Part shown: positions 1-7,204 of the stretch, in pieces
Position numbering within the stretch: position 1 is the first letter of the stretch
Layout: every line of letters starts with the position of its first letter
Assembly (NCBI GenBank): GCA_964020155.1
Contig: OZ026568.1
Location: forward strand, 871,659 to 881,658
Origin: Chondrilla cf. caribensis
Lineage: Eukaryota; Porifera; Demospongiae; Chondrillida; Chondrillidae
DNA: 10,000 nt
Reading direction: 5' to 3'
Notes under the pieces: generated by a model
The model's input: only the letters and a program-made list of their open reading frames with translations
What the model was told of the DNA's origin: nothing
The model's database searches: none
Made by a program: the position numbers and the translations under genes

Positions 1-170
1 GTTTGAATGTGCCTATAGTGTTGGTGTATGTAGATGTGTGTGTGTTTGCGTGCTTGGGTATATGCGGGTTGGTGCCTGAATGTTCTGATTGTGGTGTGAA
101 GTGTGAATGTGTGTATTTGAATATGTACACATGTTTGTTTGAATGTATTGCATAGGTGCACCGTTAGGTA
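1..170. repeat. Degenerate TG-rich tract
   Basis: The stretch is dominated by TG, TGTG and GTGAATG words with many interruptions, and looks like an old decayed (TG)n microsatellite. It has no usable open frame. The window starts inside it, so its left limit is unknown. Confidence 0.6.
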
Positions 171-970
171 ATCAGGTAATTAACAGTATAATTATGACTC
201 ATCATGGCTGGTGCCATAGGGGCAGCTGGGGCGTCCATAGCCGCCCCACTTTTTGTCTTTAAGACTAGTTTGAGGTAATACCTTATACCTTGAACCACTC
301 GAGCATTGTTGCAGTCCACGCTGTATACGTAGTAGACTGCCACAACTACCTTACCATCGCACTAACTCCATTTTGTCGTGATGTCATAGTCGCCTTTACA
401 TAATGCAGCGCCACTATTACACACACTATTCGCCAGCTTGCGGGTATCTGGTAAATTGAGTGAGCGTCTAGCACCAGAAGCCTCACTGGCCTCCCCACTT
501 AACAAGAGCTGGCTCCTGCCCTGACATTGACCCCACCCCATTTATCAATTATGGGTCTTGTTTATACTCAATGAGTCATGTACACTGTAATATAATAATC
601 ACTTTGTATATTATGTATAAGTATGGGACTGGGGAATTATCATAGGACTATAATTTTGAAGTACAGCTGATTAGTATTGGGTAATGTATGTGCACAGCAC
701 AATGAAATTCTGACCTCCATTACAGAGCCCACTCAAAATTATATTTCTGTATTTCTAGATCCCTCCCTTATGTTATAGTGTGTCAGTTAGTGTTGTCCGT
801 TGGTATTCCCTCAGCTGTTTATAAATTACGTAAAAACTCCATCACTTACAAGACTTTTACCATACCCCACTTGAAATGTACATAAACTATGACTACATAA
901 TAATACAAATCTACCATTTTCAGCATCGTCCCTACATAATATAGAGCGCTATTACAGTCCATGATACAGA
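171..970. other. Non-coding stretch, no gene recognised
   Basis: No exon is convincing here. The GC-richer patch at about 205-250 contains ggggcg and cgcccc arms (around 228-248) that could form a short stem, and it may be a repeat remnant. Two loosely similar pieces occur at about 386-420 and 926-960; both contain tacataat followed by agcgc and actattaca or gctattaca. They may be diverged copies of one dispersed repeat. The rest is AT-rich DNA without recognisable signals. Confidence 0.4.
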
Positions 971-1077
971 TATCATGTGTGTCAGTCAGCTCTGGACATT
1001 GATTCACATTATAGTACATATTTTAGAACATAATACATTATTGTTGTTATTGTCTCACACCCTGTTGTTTTTCACAG

Positions 1078-1253
1078 TTGTTGTGACTTTCATTATATTT
1101 CTCAAAAACAAGAAGAAAAATCAGAAGAGGCGTAATACCCCAGCATATCTGGACAATCACACGCGGCCAGATGTAGTGAAAGCGAACTCATTGACAAGTG
1201 TTTTGAAGTCATCAACCAACTTTTATAGTCTTCAAGAATTTCCTCCATATTGA
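1078..1253 (+). CDS. Possible terminal exon: end of a membrane segment plus a basic cytoplasmic tail
   Basis: A pyrimidine-rich acceptor (ctgttgtttttcacag) ends at 1077, and an open frame runs from there to a TGA at 1251-1253. The first residues are hydrophobic (VVTFIIFL). They are followed by a strongly basic stop-transfer cluster (KNKKKNQKRR) and a polar tail of about 45 residues rich in Ser and Thr, ending in FPPY. This is the arrangement of the last exon of a single-pass, type I membrane protein. The same frame stays open upstream to 975 and is also hydrophobic there, so the membrane helix could lie in one longer exon. No upstream exon of this gene was identified. AT-rich DNA makes Leu, Ile and Phe-rich frames by chance, so confidence is low. 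Confidence 0.3.
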
Positions 1254-1298
1254 GGCTATTAGTATCAGTCCTATTTTCAAGTGAAATCAAAGTAGAAA

Positions 1299-1343
1299 CG
1301 ATTAATTAGTGTATCTAATCGATTAATACCGATTAATTAGTGT
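1299..1343. repeat. Short direct repeat, cgattaattagtgt
   Basis: The 14-mer cgattaattagtgt occurs at 1299-1312 and again at 1330-1343, with the partly palindromic taatcgattaata between them. A related gattaatccattaatc motif appears around 4814. Function is unknown; it may be a fragment of a dispersed AT-rich element. Confidence 0.55.
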
Positions 1344-1362
1344 GACCTCACAGGTAATTATT

Positions 1363-1368
1363 AATAAA
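1363..1368 (+). terminator. Possible poly(A) signal AATAAA
   Basis: AATAAA lies 110 bases after the stop of the candidate membrane exon at 1078-1253. The hexamer is common by chance in AT-rich DNA, so it matters only if that exon is real. Confidence 0.2.
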
Positions 1369-1533
1369 AATTAAATGTGTAGACTCACTGTGCTGTTAAA
1401 GTATTACTAATACATAATTATAGTGATATAGTGCTAGATATAGATATAGCTGGCAATGATTGTAATAATATAATAGAAGTTTCATTAGAACCTAACCTGC
1501 TCTGAGAGAACGGAGAAAAGAGAAAAACCAGCA

Positions 1534-1606
1534 ACTGCGGGACTCGAACCCAGGGTAGCCCAGATTGTAGCACCATAACCACTGAGCCACGAAGCCACCA
1601 CAGCAA
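1534..1606 (-). mobile_element. tRNA-derived SINE-like sequence with pol III A and B boxes
   Basis: The reverse complement contains TGGCTCAGTGG (1579-1589), a match to the RNA polymerase III A box and D arm. It also contains GGTTCGAGTCC (1540-1550), a match to the B box and T loop. Order and spacing are those of a tRNA. It does not fold as a functional tRNA: the anticodon stem and acceptor stem do not pair, the D stem has a mismatch, and the T stem holds only its inner pairs. The natural reading is the tRNA-related head of a SINE or a decayed tRNA copy, transcribed leftward. The body and tail of the SINE, and any target duplication, could not be defined. Confidence 0.6.
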
Positions 1607-1653
1607 CCAGCCCTCCCAATTCTCCTTTTCATACGACTGGATTGCCCCTTCAC

Positions 1654-1699
1654 TGTTAATTATCATTTCAACTGGATGTTGAAATGAAGATAATTAACA
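1654..1699. repeat. Imperfect hairpin of about 20 bp
   Basis: The left arm (1654-1672, tgttaattatcatttcaac) pairs with the right arm (1678-1699) apart from a 3-base bulge, across a 5-base loop (tggat). It lies just upstream of the tRNA-like element with respect to that element's direction. It could be a small palindromic element or an insertion footprint. Confidence 0.65.
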
Positions 1700-1787
1700 T
1701 AATCAGTCGATATCAATTATAATAATATATTATTTTCATTGGTGCATGATGTTTTAATAGTGATGTCCATAATATGACATCAGTAAC

Positions 1788-1793
<6 letters not shown>

Positions 1794-1828
<35 letters not shown>
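1794..1828. repeat. (ATT)n microsatellite
   Basis: About eleven to twelve uninterrupted ATT units. Confidence 0.95.
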
Positions 1829-1890
1829 CATTTGCCTAGGCTTCCTATTGCCGTAGTCTAAAGGTTAGTATTATAGCTAGCTATAAGGGT

Positions 1891-1997
1891 TTATTGGCGA
1901 TATAAAAATACCCCTATGATCACAGCTAGGGCCAGTGCGACTGGTACGGCTGCTGTGACGATATAATATGGCCATATACCACTTTTTGACATGTGAC
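1891..1997 (-). CDS. Tiny membrane-segment ORF or terminal exon
   Basis: On the minus strand an ATG at 1992-1990 opens a 33-codon frame ending at TAA 1893-1891. From residue 6 it reads IWPYYIVTAAVPVALA, continues as a hydrophobic helix, and ends FLYRQ. This is a clean single transmembrane segment with Trp, Pro and Tyr at the outer border and an Arg at the inner border. Directly upstream is an acceptor-like sequence (taattttttaag) ending at 1998, so it may be the last exon of a type I membrane protein. It could also be a free micropeptide. AATAAA overlaps the stop codon on this strand. No partner exon was found. The family is not recognised. Confidence 0.35.
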
Positions 1998-1999
1998 CT

Positions 2000-2436
2000 T
2001 AAAAAATTAAACTGGCACTAATTAAATTCATGACAGCAAACAGAGATGATAGGTGGATGCATGAAGGGGCAAATGTGTCCCAGCAAATAGCATTCCAAAC
2101 CAGGGATCTGCTGTTAGCCCATGGTATGATGGTGAGTCCATCTGATCGTTTTCCGTCAGACCAGGAAAGCCCTTGTGGTTAGAGGATAGCTGGGATATTT
2201 GCAGCAGAGTAAGCTCTCTTAATGATGGCAGTGAGTCCTGAGTGACAAGGAATCCTGCCCTTACAAATCTGGAACTCAATCCATGGACCCCCAAGCTGTC
2301 CACAATTAAGTTTTGAGCAATTGGGGCAATTGTGGGGTTTGTAAAGGGAGACCCCAAGGCGAAGTCTAATGGCAACTCAGATGCCATTACATACATTATT
2401 ATATGAAAAATAGCATTATTTATATATGTGGCATAT
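2000..2436. other. Unassigned sequence left of the repeat block
   Basis: This stretch is less AT-rich than its neighbours and keeps a minus-strand frame open for about 150 codons (2483-2028). The translation shows no recognisable domain, and the right part runs into the repeat starting at 2437. I see no splice pair that would give it meaning. It may be a unique part of the same mobile element as the repeats to its right. Confidence 0.35.
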
Positions 2437-2762
2437 GGGCACTGGGGAGAATTTTTGTTTGGTGGCTCCAGGAGTGTGTCCATGCATTCGTATTTGAGCT
2501 ATGATGCATCACGTGCACACAGGAGAGGCCACAGTGACAAGTGATAAATTGGACATTTTTTGCTTGTCATCGCATGGCCTATAGCGCACTCAGGACAGTC
2601 TGTATGTATCTAAAATTGTGTTGGTGAGTTTGGCATGGACACTGGGTAGGCCTTGGTGACCAGTAAAGGAATGTGAAATTGCTCCAGTGATCACCACAAG
2701 GCGTATTACGCTTATATTCAAATGTACATACAAAAGTATATGCATTATTATATGTGGGATAT
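2437..2762. repeat. Dispersed repeat F, copy 1
   Basis: It begins gggcactggggagaatt and ends just after gtatatgcattatta. It matches 3763-4115 over most of its length, sharing for example gtgagtttggcatggacact, gatcaccacaaggc and gtacatacaaa. A partial second copy follows head-to-tail at 2763. Copies differ by scattered substitutions and one insertion, so they are old. No protein domain is visible in either strand. Confidence 0.85.
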
Positions 2763-2810
2763 GGGCACTGGGGAGAATTTTTGTTCAACAGCAAAATGCA
2801 TTTTTCAGTT
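2763..2810. repeat. Truncated copy of repeat F, left end only
   Basis: The 5' end of repeat F (gggcactggggagaatttttg) recurs 326 bases after copy 1, then breaks off into the tandem array. It resembles copy 3 (caacagcaaaa here, cacaacaaaaa at about 3787) more than copy 1 beyond the shared start. Confidence 0.75.
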
Positions 2811-3762
2811 TCTCTTCTATACTCTCCCATACATTGGAAGAATATTGAGCACCTTCGAATGTAGCTGGGGTTATAGGCCACCTATTGTAATGGGAATTGT
2901 TTCACAAGTTAGTTCATATCCCCAACTAGGTCTGTCTAAAATATCAAGTTGACACGCCCCCTCCCTCATGAGCTATGCAAAAAAGTGCTTAGCGTTATCT
3001 CTCCTACTCTACATTAAAAATATTATATTTAGCACCTCCGAATATAACTGGGGTTACTGGTTAGCTACAGAGGTGGGAATTATTTCAGAAGTTAGTTCAT
3101 GTCCCCAACTAGGTTTGTCTAAATCATTAAATTGATACGCCCCCTCTTCAATGAGCTACGCCAAAAGGTGCTTAGCGTTTTCTCTCCTATACTCTCCCAC
3201 ACAGTACATTGGAAAAATAATATATTAAGCACATCCGAATGTAGTTCGGGTTACAGGCCACCTATTGAGATGATGGTTGTTTCAGAAGTTAGTTCATGTT
3301 CCCAGCTAGGTTTGTCTAAATCATTAAGTTGATACGCCCCCACTTCAATGAGCTATGCCAAAAGTGCTTAGCGTTTTCTCTCCTATACTCTCCCATACAG
3401 TACATTGGAAAAATAATATATTAAGCACCTCCGAATGTAGTTCGGGTTACAGGCCACCTATTGAGATGAGGGTTGTTTCAGAAGTTAGTTCACGTCCCCA
3501 GCTAGGTCTGTCTGAAATATCAAGTTGACACGCCCCTTCCCCCATGAGCTATGCAAAAAGGTACTTAGTGTTTTCTCTTCTATACTCTCCCATACATTGA
3601 AGAAATATTGAGCACCTTTAAATGTAGCTGGAGTTTCGGGCCATGCACCTATTGAGATGGAAATAGTTTCAGAAGTTAGCTTAAGTCCCCAGCCCCCATG
3701 AACTATGCAGAAAGGTGCTTAGCATTTTCTCTCCGATACTCTCCCATGCGTATGTGTCACAT
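2811..3762. repeat. Tandem array, period about 183-197 bp, five copies plus a partial sixth
   Basis: Taking the marker tctc(t/c)tctat-type sequence as the phase point, copies begin at 2811, 2998, 3181, 3377, 3574 and 3728, giving spacings of 187, 183, 196, 197 and 154. Each copy contains a box like cctcccatacattgga, agcaccttcgaatgtag, ggccacctattgagatg, cagaagttagttcatg, tagg(t/c)(t/c)tgtct, a cacgcccc motif and gagctatgc. The two middle copies (3181 and 3377) are the most alike, which suggests recent local duplication. The first four copies keep one frame open for about 35 codons, ending at the same TGA; the fifth is broken. This is most likely a satellite inside a larger element and not a gene. 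Confidence 0.9.
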
Positions 3763-4115
3763 GGGCACTGGGGAGAATTCTTTGTTCCACAACAAAAAGC
3801 ACCTTTTCTGTTATCAGAAGGACCATACTAGTCCCAGAAGTGTGTCCATGCATTTGTATTTGAGCCATGATGATCATGTGCACATAGGTGAGGCCATGGT
3901 GACAAGCAATGAAATTTGACATTTTTTTGCTTGTCACCGCGAGGTCCATAGTGCACTCAGGACGGTTTGGATGCATCCGAAATCATGTTGGTGAGTTTGG
4001 CATGGACACTGGGCAACCCTTGATGACCAGCTAAGGAATGTGAAATTACCTGCATGATCACCACAAGGCATGTTACGCTTATATTTGAATGTACATACAA
4101 AGTATATGCATTATA
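3763..4115. repeat. Dispersed repeat F, copy 3
   Basis: This copy begins gggcactggggagaattc and ends gtatatgcattat, in the same direction as copy 1, so the tandem array is bracketed by direct copies. It carries a short insertion near 3790-3830 relative to copy 1. It contains a perfect 12-bp inverted repeat, listed separately. Confidence 0.85.
3898..3938. repeat. Perfect 12-bp hairpin inside repeat F
   Basis: ggtgacaagcaa (3898-3909) is the exact reverse complement of ttgcttgtcacc (3927-3938), separated by 17 bases. Copy 1 keeps a weaker form of the same stem (gtgacaag near 2534 and cttgtca near 2564). This suggests that the hairpin belongs to the element. Confidence 0.75.
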
Positions 4116-4126
4116 ATCATCATCAT

Positions 4127-4171
<45 letters not shown>
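4116..4171. repeat. (ATC)n microsatellite
   Basis: ATC/TCA units run to 4171 with two early interruptions (cataatc). The tract abuts the end of repeat F exactly, which suggests that it grew from the element's tail. The poly-Asp translation on the minus strand is an artefact of the repeat. Confidence 0.95.
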
Positions 4172-5000
4172 TGGTTTCCAAGCCAAAATGGCTCTTAGAC
4201 CTCAATTTTTTTTGGCAGTACTCTTCCTTCTTTGAAGGAAGCATTTATTTTAATAGTATAATGTAAAATTGAATATGTGGCTAACAAGTATACTAGACAC
4301 GTTGTGTTACAAATTGCGATCGGCATTTCATTGCATTAAAAATGAATTTTGCTGTTACTTGGATAAGATCACAATTTTCGGAAGACTTGATGGAAACAAA
4401 TTTGTCCATGGTACAAAGGAAATCGAAAGATAAATTTAACATTTTTGCTTGGGTAAGGCTAAAATATCATTATCTAGTTTATTGAAAACAGCACCATGTC
4501 ATGCATATATTACTTATACATTTGGTGTACTTTATGACCATTATAGATGCCATAATTATAACAAGCACTGTTACAGTAATTATAATGACACTATATTGAA
4601 TAATCATAATAATATTACACGTAATATTTATTTGGTCAGCGGCAATATTAAGTTTATTCATAGATCATGACAATCACGCGCGCGTATGTTTTGGGTGGGT
4701 CACTATAGGTCCTTGTGGAACATGAAACCTTTCAAAGTTGTCACCGGAAGCAATTAAGTGGGCGTAACCGGAAACCACTCCCACTTTATTAGACTATTAA
4801 ACTAGATTATTCGATTAATCCATTAATCATCCCAACACTTGGTCTAGTATATAGTATCTGTCAATGCATACAATTTACTCATCCCGTCTCAAGTACATTG
4901 GAATATTATACCAACCATAAATATAGTACATGCTTCTGGTAACAAGTACAGATTGAGTACATATATCCTTGGAGAAAAACGACTTTTGCCTTGCATGCAG
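4172..5000. other. AT-rich stretch, probably intron or intergenic
   Basis: No exon or RNA was recognised. The right end carries a usable splice acceptor (cttttgccttgcatgcag, ending at 5000) for the FN3 exon. Around 4790-4840 there is an AT-rich run with gattattcgattaatc and taatcatcccaac that resembles the direct repeat at 1299-1343. Confidence 0.5.
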
Positions 5001-5311
5001 GTTCAAGAAATGTGACCCCCATTCTACACACTTCAAGAAAGGTTGGCACTCAGTTGAGTCCAGTAAGCTCTTTGCTCATGGTATGGACAATCCCTGATCT
5101 GGGTTCTTGTGTGCTGAAGGGGTTTGATGTTACCGTTATCAACAAGAATGCGATGAAACCTAACAGAATTGTGCAGCGTGCGATGTTGGGTGAAAGAGTG
5201 AGAGCCTTCATTATTCATGGTCTACAGAAAGGAAATAAATACCGCACTAAAATCCGGATGAAATTCGAAGTCTTCAAGAGTAAGCCGCTCATTGTTAACA
5301 CCAAACTCTGA
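5001..5311 (+). CDS. Last exon with a fibronectin type III domain
   Basis: The exon follows a good acceptor (cttttgccttgcatgcag) and enters in phase 1; it runs about 103 codons to TGA 5309-5311. The translation fits an FN3 fold. LLMVWTIP matches the B strand with its core Trp. LKGFDVTVI matches the C strand, with Phe in place of the usual Tyr. IIHGLQKGNKYRTKIRMK carries the conserved Leu and Tyr of the E-F turn and F strand. SKPLIVNT is the G strand. The protein ends only two residues after the domain, so there is no membrane anchor or tail downstream: the product ends extracellularly, is secreted, or is anchored further upstream. FN3 domains are protein-binding modules of receptors, adhesion and matrix proteins. 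The upstream exons were not found within the preceding 5 kb of repeats. The gene family beyond the domain is not identifiable. Confidence 0.7.
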
Positions 5312-5691
5312 AGCTCCTTGGTGGATATAGGATGTGGCAGGAACTCCATTATAGTTATACTAGTGTGTGACTGCATTGACTAACCAGGTAGAATTAACTA
5401 GTGTGTTTCTAAGTAGCAGCTATTAATGCATTAGTTTTTAGGCGAGAGTACGTATATACTAGTGTGTAGTGTATATTAACCCATATTCGTACATATTTTA
5501 GGTTGAGTTTTGTATTACTGAGTACAATTGCAGTCAATGTAATGCTAGATCAAGGTATCTTGTTGATCTGATTTGTATAAAAGTAATATCATTTTCTACA
5601 AGAAAGTCCCTGTTGTAAGGGAAAGTTAGTTTATAGCTTTGTGTAATTTAAAATTGTGTGTATATTTACATGATGATCCGCCAAAAATAAA
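5312..5691 (+). other. 3' untranslated region of the FN3 gene with AATAAA
   Basis: After the stop the sequence becomes AT-rich and lacks long frames. AATAAA at 5686-5691 is the first canonical signal in an otherwise signal-free run of about 370 bases, and is followed by T-containing sequence. It is the likely poly(A) signal, with cleavage expected shortly after, at about 5705-5720. Confidence 0.5.
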
Positions 5692-5711
5692 CAAAGTTAT
5701 GATGTACTCAC

Positions 5712-5830
5712 AACAGCAGGTAGTGGAGTGGTTGGACCCGACCCACCATTCTTCTGTCAACAGTTCATCAATACCACTGGCACACTTCTCTATACCCACC
5801 AGCTGAAGAAGGAAAACACTGTGGTCAATG
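5712..5830. other. Possible exon, strand undecided
   Basis: Both strands offer an exon here. On the minus strand, 5802-5712 lies between a strong acceptor (gttttccttcttcag) and a strong donor (gtgagtac). Only one frame is open, reading LVGIEKCASGIDELL and onward. On the plus strand, 5720-5830 follows acacaacagcag-type sequence (weak pyrimidine tract) and ends at gtgaac. Its translation includes PDPPFFCQQFINTTGTLLYT, which looks like part of an extracellular domain with one Cys. Neither matches a family I recognise. Splice signals favour minus; amino acid texture slightly favours plus. Confidence 0.25.
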
Positions 5831-5841
5831 GTGAACTGTGA

Positions 5842-6219
5842 TCCATTGCAGCAAGTTTGCTCACAAAAGGAAAACTACATTAGTGGGATACAACGATTAT
5901 ATTGGATTAGTGCAGGGCTGTATATTACCAGGGCTTGCTCAGCAAGCATTAAAGCAATGGTTCAGTCCTATAGGCAATGACGCCTCGCCCTTGAGCTTCC
6001 CATCTTCAGAGAAAATAGCAGCTACAGACCCTGTGTCTCCGCTAAGTAGAGTACAATAAGCAACTTACGAATAATACCAACATGATGATATTGCAACAGC
6101 AAACGGTATACAGTAACATGAATAGTACTTAGATATCCACAATAACAGATCTCATTACCTATAAATACTCGTTGAGTGGTGTATTTATGATACATACCTG
6201 GCTTACCCGTGTATACCTG
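5842..6219. other. Unassigned region upstream of the MTFMT promoter
   Basis: The plus frame 5838-6059 ends in a Ser/Pro-rich sequence. Overlapping it, a minus-strand frame before a TGA reads GDTGSVAAIFSEDGKLKGEA after an acceptor-like ctctacttag (acceptor at 6042). Neither can be joined to a second exon in phase with confidence, so no gene is called. The rest is AT-rich. Confidence 0.3.
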
Positions 6220-6323
6220 CATAGTACGCCATTTACGCGCCATAGTACGCCGCACGCAAAGTTTAGGGGGATCACGTGATCATATGCACCGGCGCCATTT
6301 TAATTAGCTAGCAATAAACAAAA
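6220..6323 (+). promoter_or_regulatory. Compact promoter-like region of MTFMT, palindromic E-box
   Basis: This is the CpG-richest patch near the gene. An 11-bp direct repeat catagtacgcc occurs at 6220-6230 and 6241-6251, 21 bp apart, which is two helical turns. A perfect 12-bp palindrome gatcacgtgatc at 6270-6281 contains the E-box CACGTG, bound by bHLH-Zip factors (USF, MITF/TFE type). gcgccatttt (about 6291-6300) reads aaaatggcgc on the other strand and, with aaaaatggctgc at the start codon, resembles YY1 sites that are common near starts of nuclear genes for mitochondrial proteins. No TATA box is evident. Factor assignments are inference from motifs. Confidence 0.45.
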
Positions 6324-6400
6324 ATGGCTGCTACCAAGTTAGCTTATTTCGGGACTGACCTTTTCTCTGCACGTGTTTTATCGCAACTGCTAGACACCTT
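6324..6400 (+). pseudogene. MTFMT: MTFMT exon 1 (N-terminal Rossmann strand)
   Basis: ATG 6324 sits in aaaaATGG, with an in-frame TAA nine bases upstream, so no longer start exists without another exon. The 25 codons contain YFGTDLFS, the family's FFGTDxFA signature in the first beta strand and helix. The donor is cctt|gtaagc at 6401, leaving two bases. Human MTFMT has an N-terminal mitochondrial presequence; here FGTD begins at residue 9, so no presequence is encoded from this ATG. An upstream exon spliced at accaag|ttagc cannot be excluded. Confidence 0.8.
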
Positions 6401-6459
6401 GTAAGCTACATAAAAGTGATGATACGTCTACTGTTATAACGGTTCTATCGTTACTCGAG

Positions 6460-6622
6460 GAGCGGTAGTATATGTGTTACAACTGTGGGTCCTTGCAGAA
6501 AAGACGATTCGTATCAAAGGAAGAACCAAGAAGAGGATTAGCGAAATGGAGAGCTTCTCAGCAAAACACAAGCTGAATTTTTCCCCTTGGAATGACTTCA
6601 AGTACAAATTTAACAATTTCAG
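6460..6622 (+). pseudogene. MTFMT: MTFMT exon 2 with probable +1 frameshift
   Basis: Three acceptors (after 6459, 6462 or 6468) give the same frame, joining exon 1 through a 59-68 bp intron into SGSICVTTVGPCRK. Its VTT part aligns with the family's VVT strand. That frame hits TAG at 6539-6541. From the A-run 6499-6502 the next frame continues the homology: KTIRIKGRTKK, then ISEMESFSAKHKLNFSPW, corresponding to the PKG...VKxYAxxxxLPVYxW region. Removing one A would join them. The exon ends with aatttcag|gtaagt, a strong donor, in phase 2. Homology before the A-run is short, so the exact exon start is uncertain. Confidence 0.6.
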
Positions 6623-7204
6623 GTAAGTAGCTACGTATGTGCCTGCTTGTTAATATAGTCTCATCGTAGACACTCTAAACTACGTGTCTATGGTCTCATC
6701 CAAGGTATATAAGTGTGTCTAGTCTAACTTCAGCCACATACACTCAGACTATACAGTATAATAGTTGTATATGTGGTTAGAGTATCTCTGTCTTAGCTGA
6801 CCCTTGAACTACCATTTTGCTACCTGAAGCAAGGTCAGCTGCTGTAGAGTGAGTTATGATGTGGGAACAAACTGAACCCATATAACAGAGTTGTAGTCTT
6901 GGTTTAAGCACATATTGATTGATAAGTGTCTGTAGATTTGAACCAATGGAGATCTAAGGACTTATAGGCTGAAGTGGCTGGAGATCTGACGGATGTGGAT
7001 CTTTATTGGGAATGACTGTGCATCTTTAGAACTAAACATCTGTGTGCTAGGGAAGGTGTAGGTTGTAGTAGCTGTACCTAGGTGTTAGTCATGGATGAGC
7101 TATACGTAGTACATGTTGTATTGATCTGTGCACTATGCTCAGTACACGGTTAACTTGAATGTTATTTGATTTCGTGTGATTGTACTAATATTCATTTTGT
7201 TCAG
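6623..7204 (+). other. MTFMT intron lacking the expected catalytic exon
   Basis: This is a 582-bp GT-AG interval. In every MTFMT/FMT the segment between the exon 2 region and RFDxGxIL holds about 70 residues: the substrate-binding strand, the NVHxSLLPRWRG loop with catalytic Asn and His, and the Asp of the GDxxTGV segment. Reading three forward frames here, I find no trace of it. No other feature is visible. Confidence 0.6.

Noticed and set aside
204..277. Start codon followed by an Ala-rich frame and a gtaata donor
   Set aside because: Short, GC patch with self-complementary arms, no partner exon; more likely repeat DNA.
1534..1606. Functional tRNA gene
   Set aside because: A and B boxes are present but anticodon and acceptor stems do not pair.
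1418..1666. 82-codon minus-strand ORF
   Set aside because: It spans the tRNA-like SINE sequence and has no independent support.
2028..2483. 151-codon minus-strand frame
   Set aside because: Its first part lies in repeat F and no domain is recognisable; kept only as unassigned sequence.
2811..3762. CRISPR-like repeat array
   Set aside because: Whole units of about 190 bp are repeated, with no short repeat and unique spacer pattern, and the DNA is eukaryotic.
3957..4244. Minus-strand ORF with a poly-Asp run
   Set aside because: It is the ATC microsatellite read in one frame; flanks are repeat F.
4449..4670. Overlapping 60-73 codon frames on both strands
   Set aside because: AT-rich, Asn/Tyr/Ile-dominated composition with no domain and no splice context.
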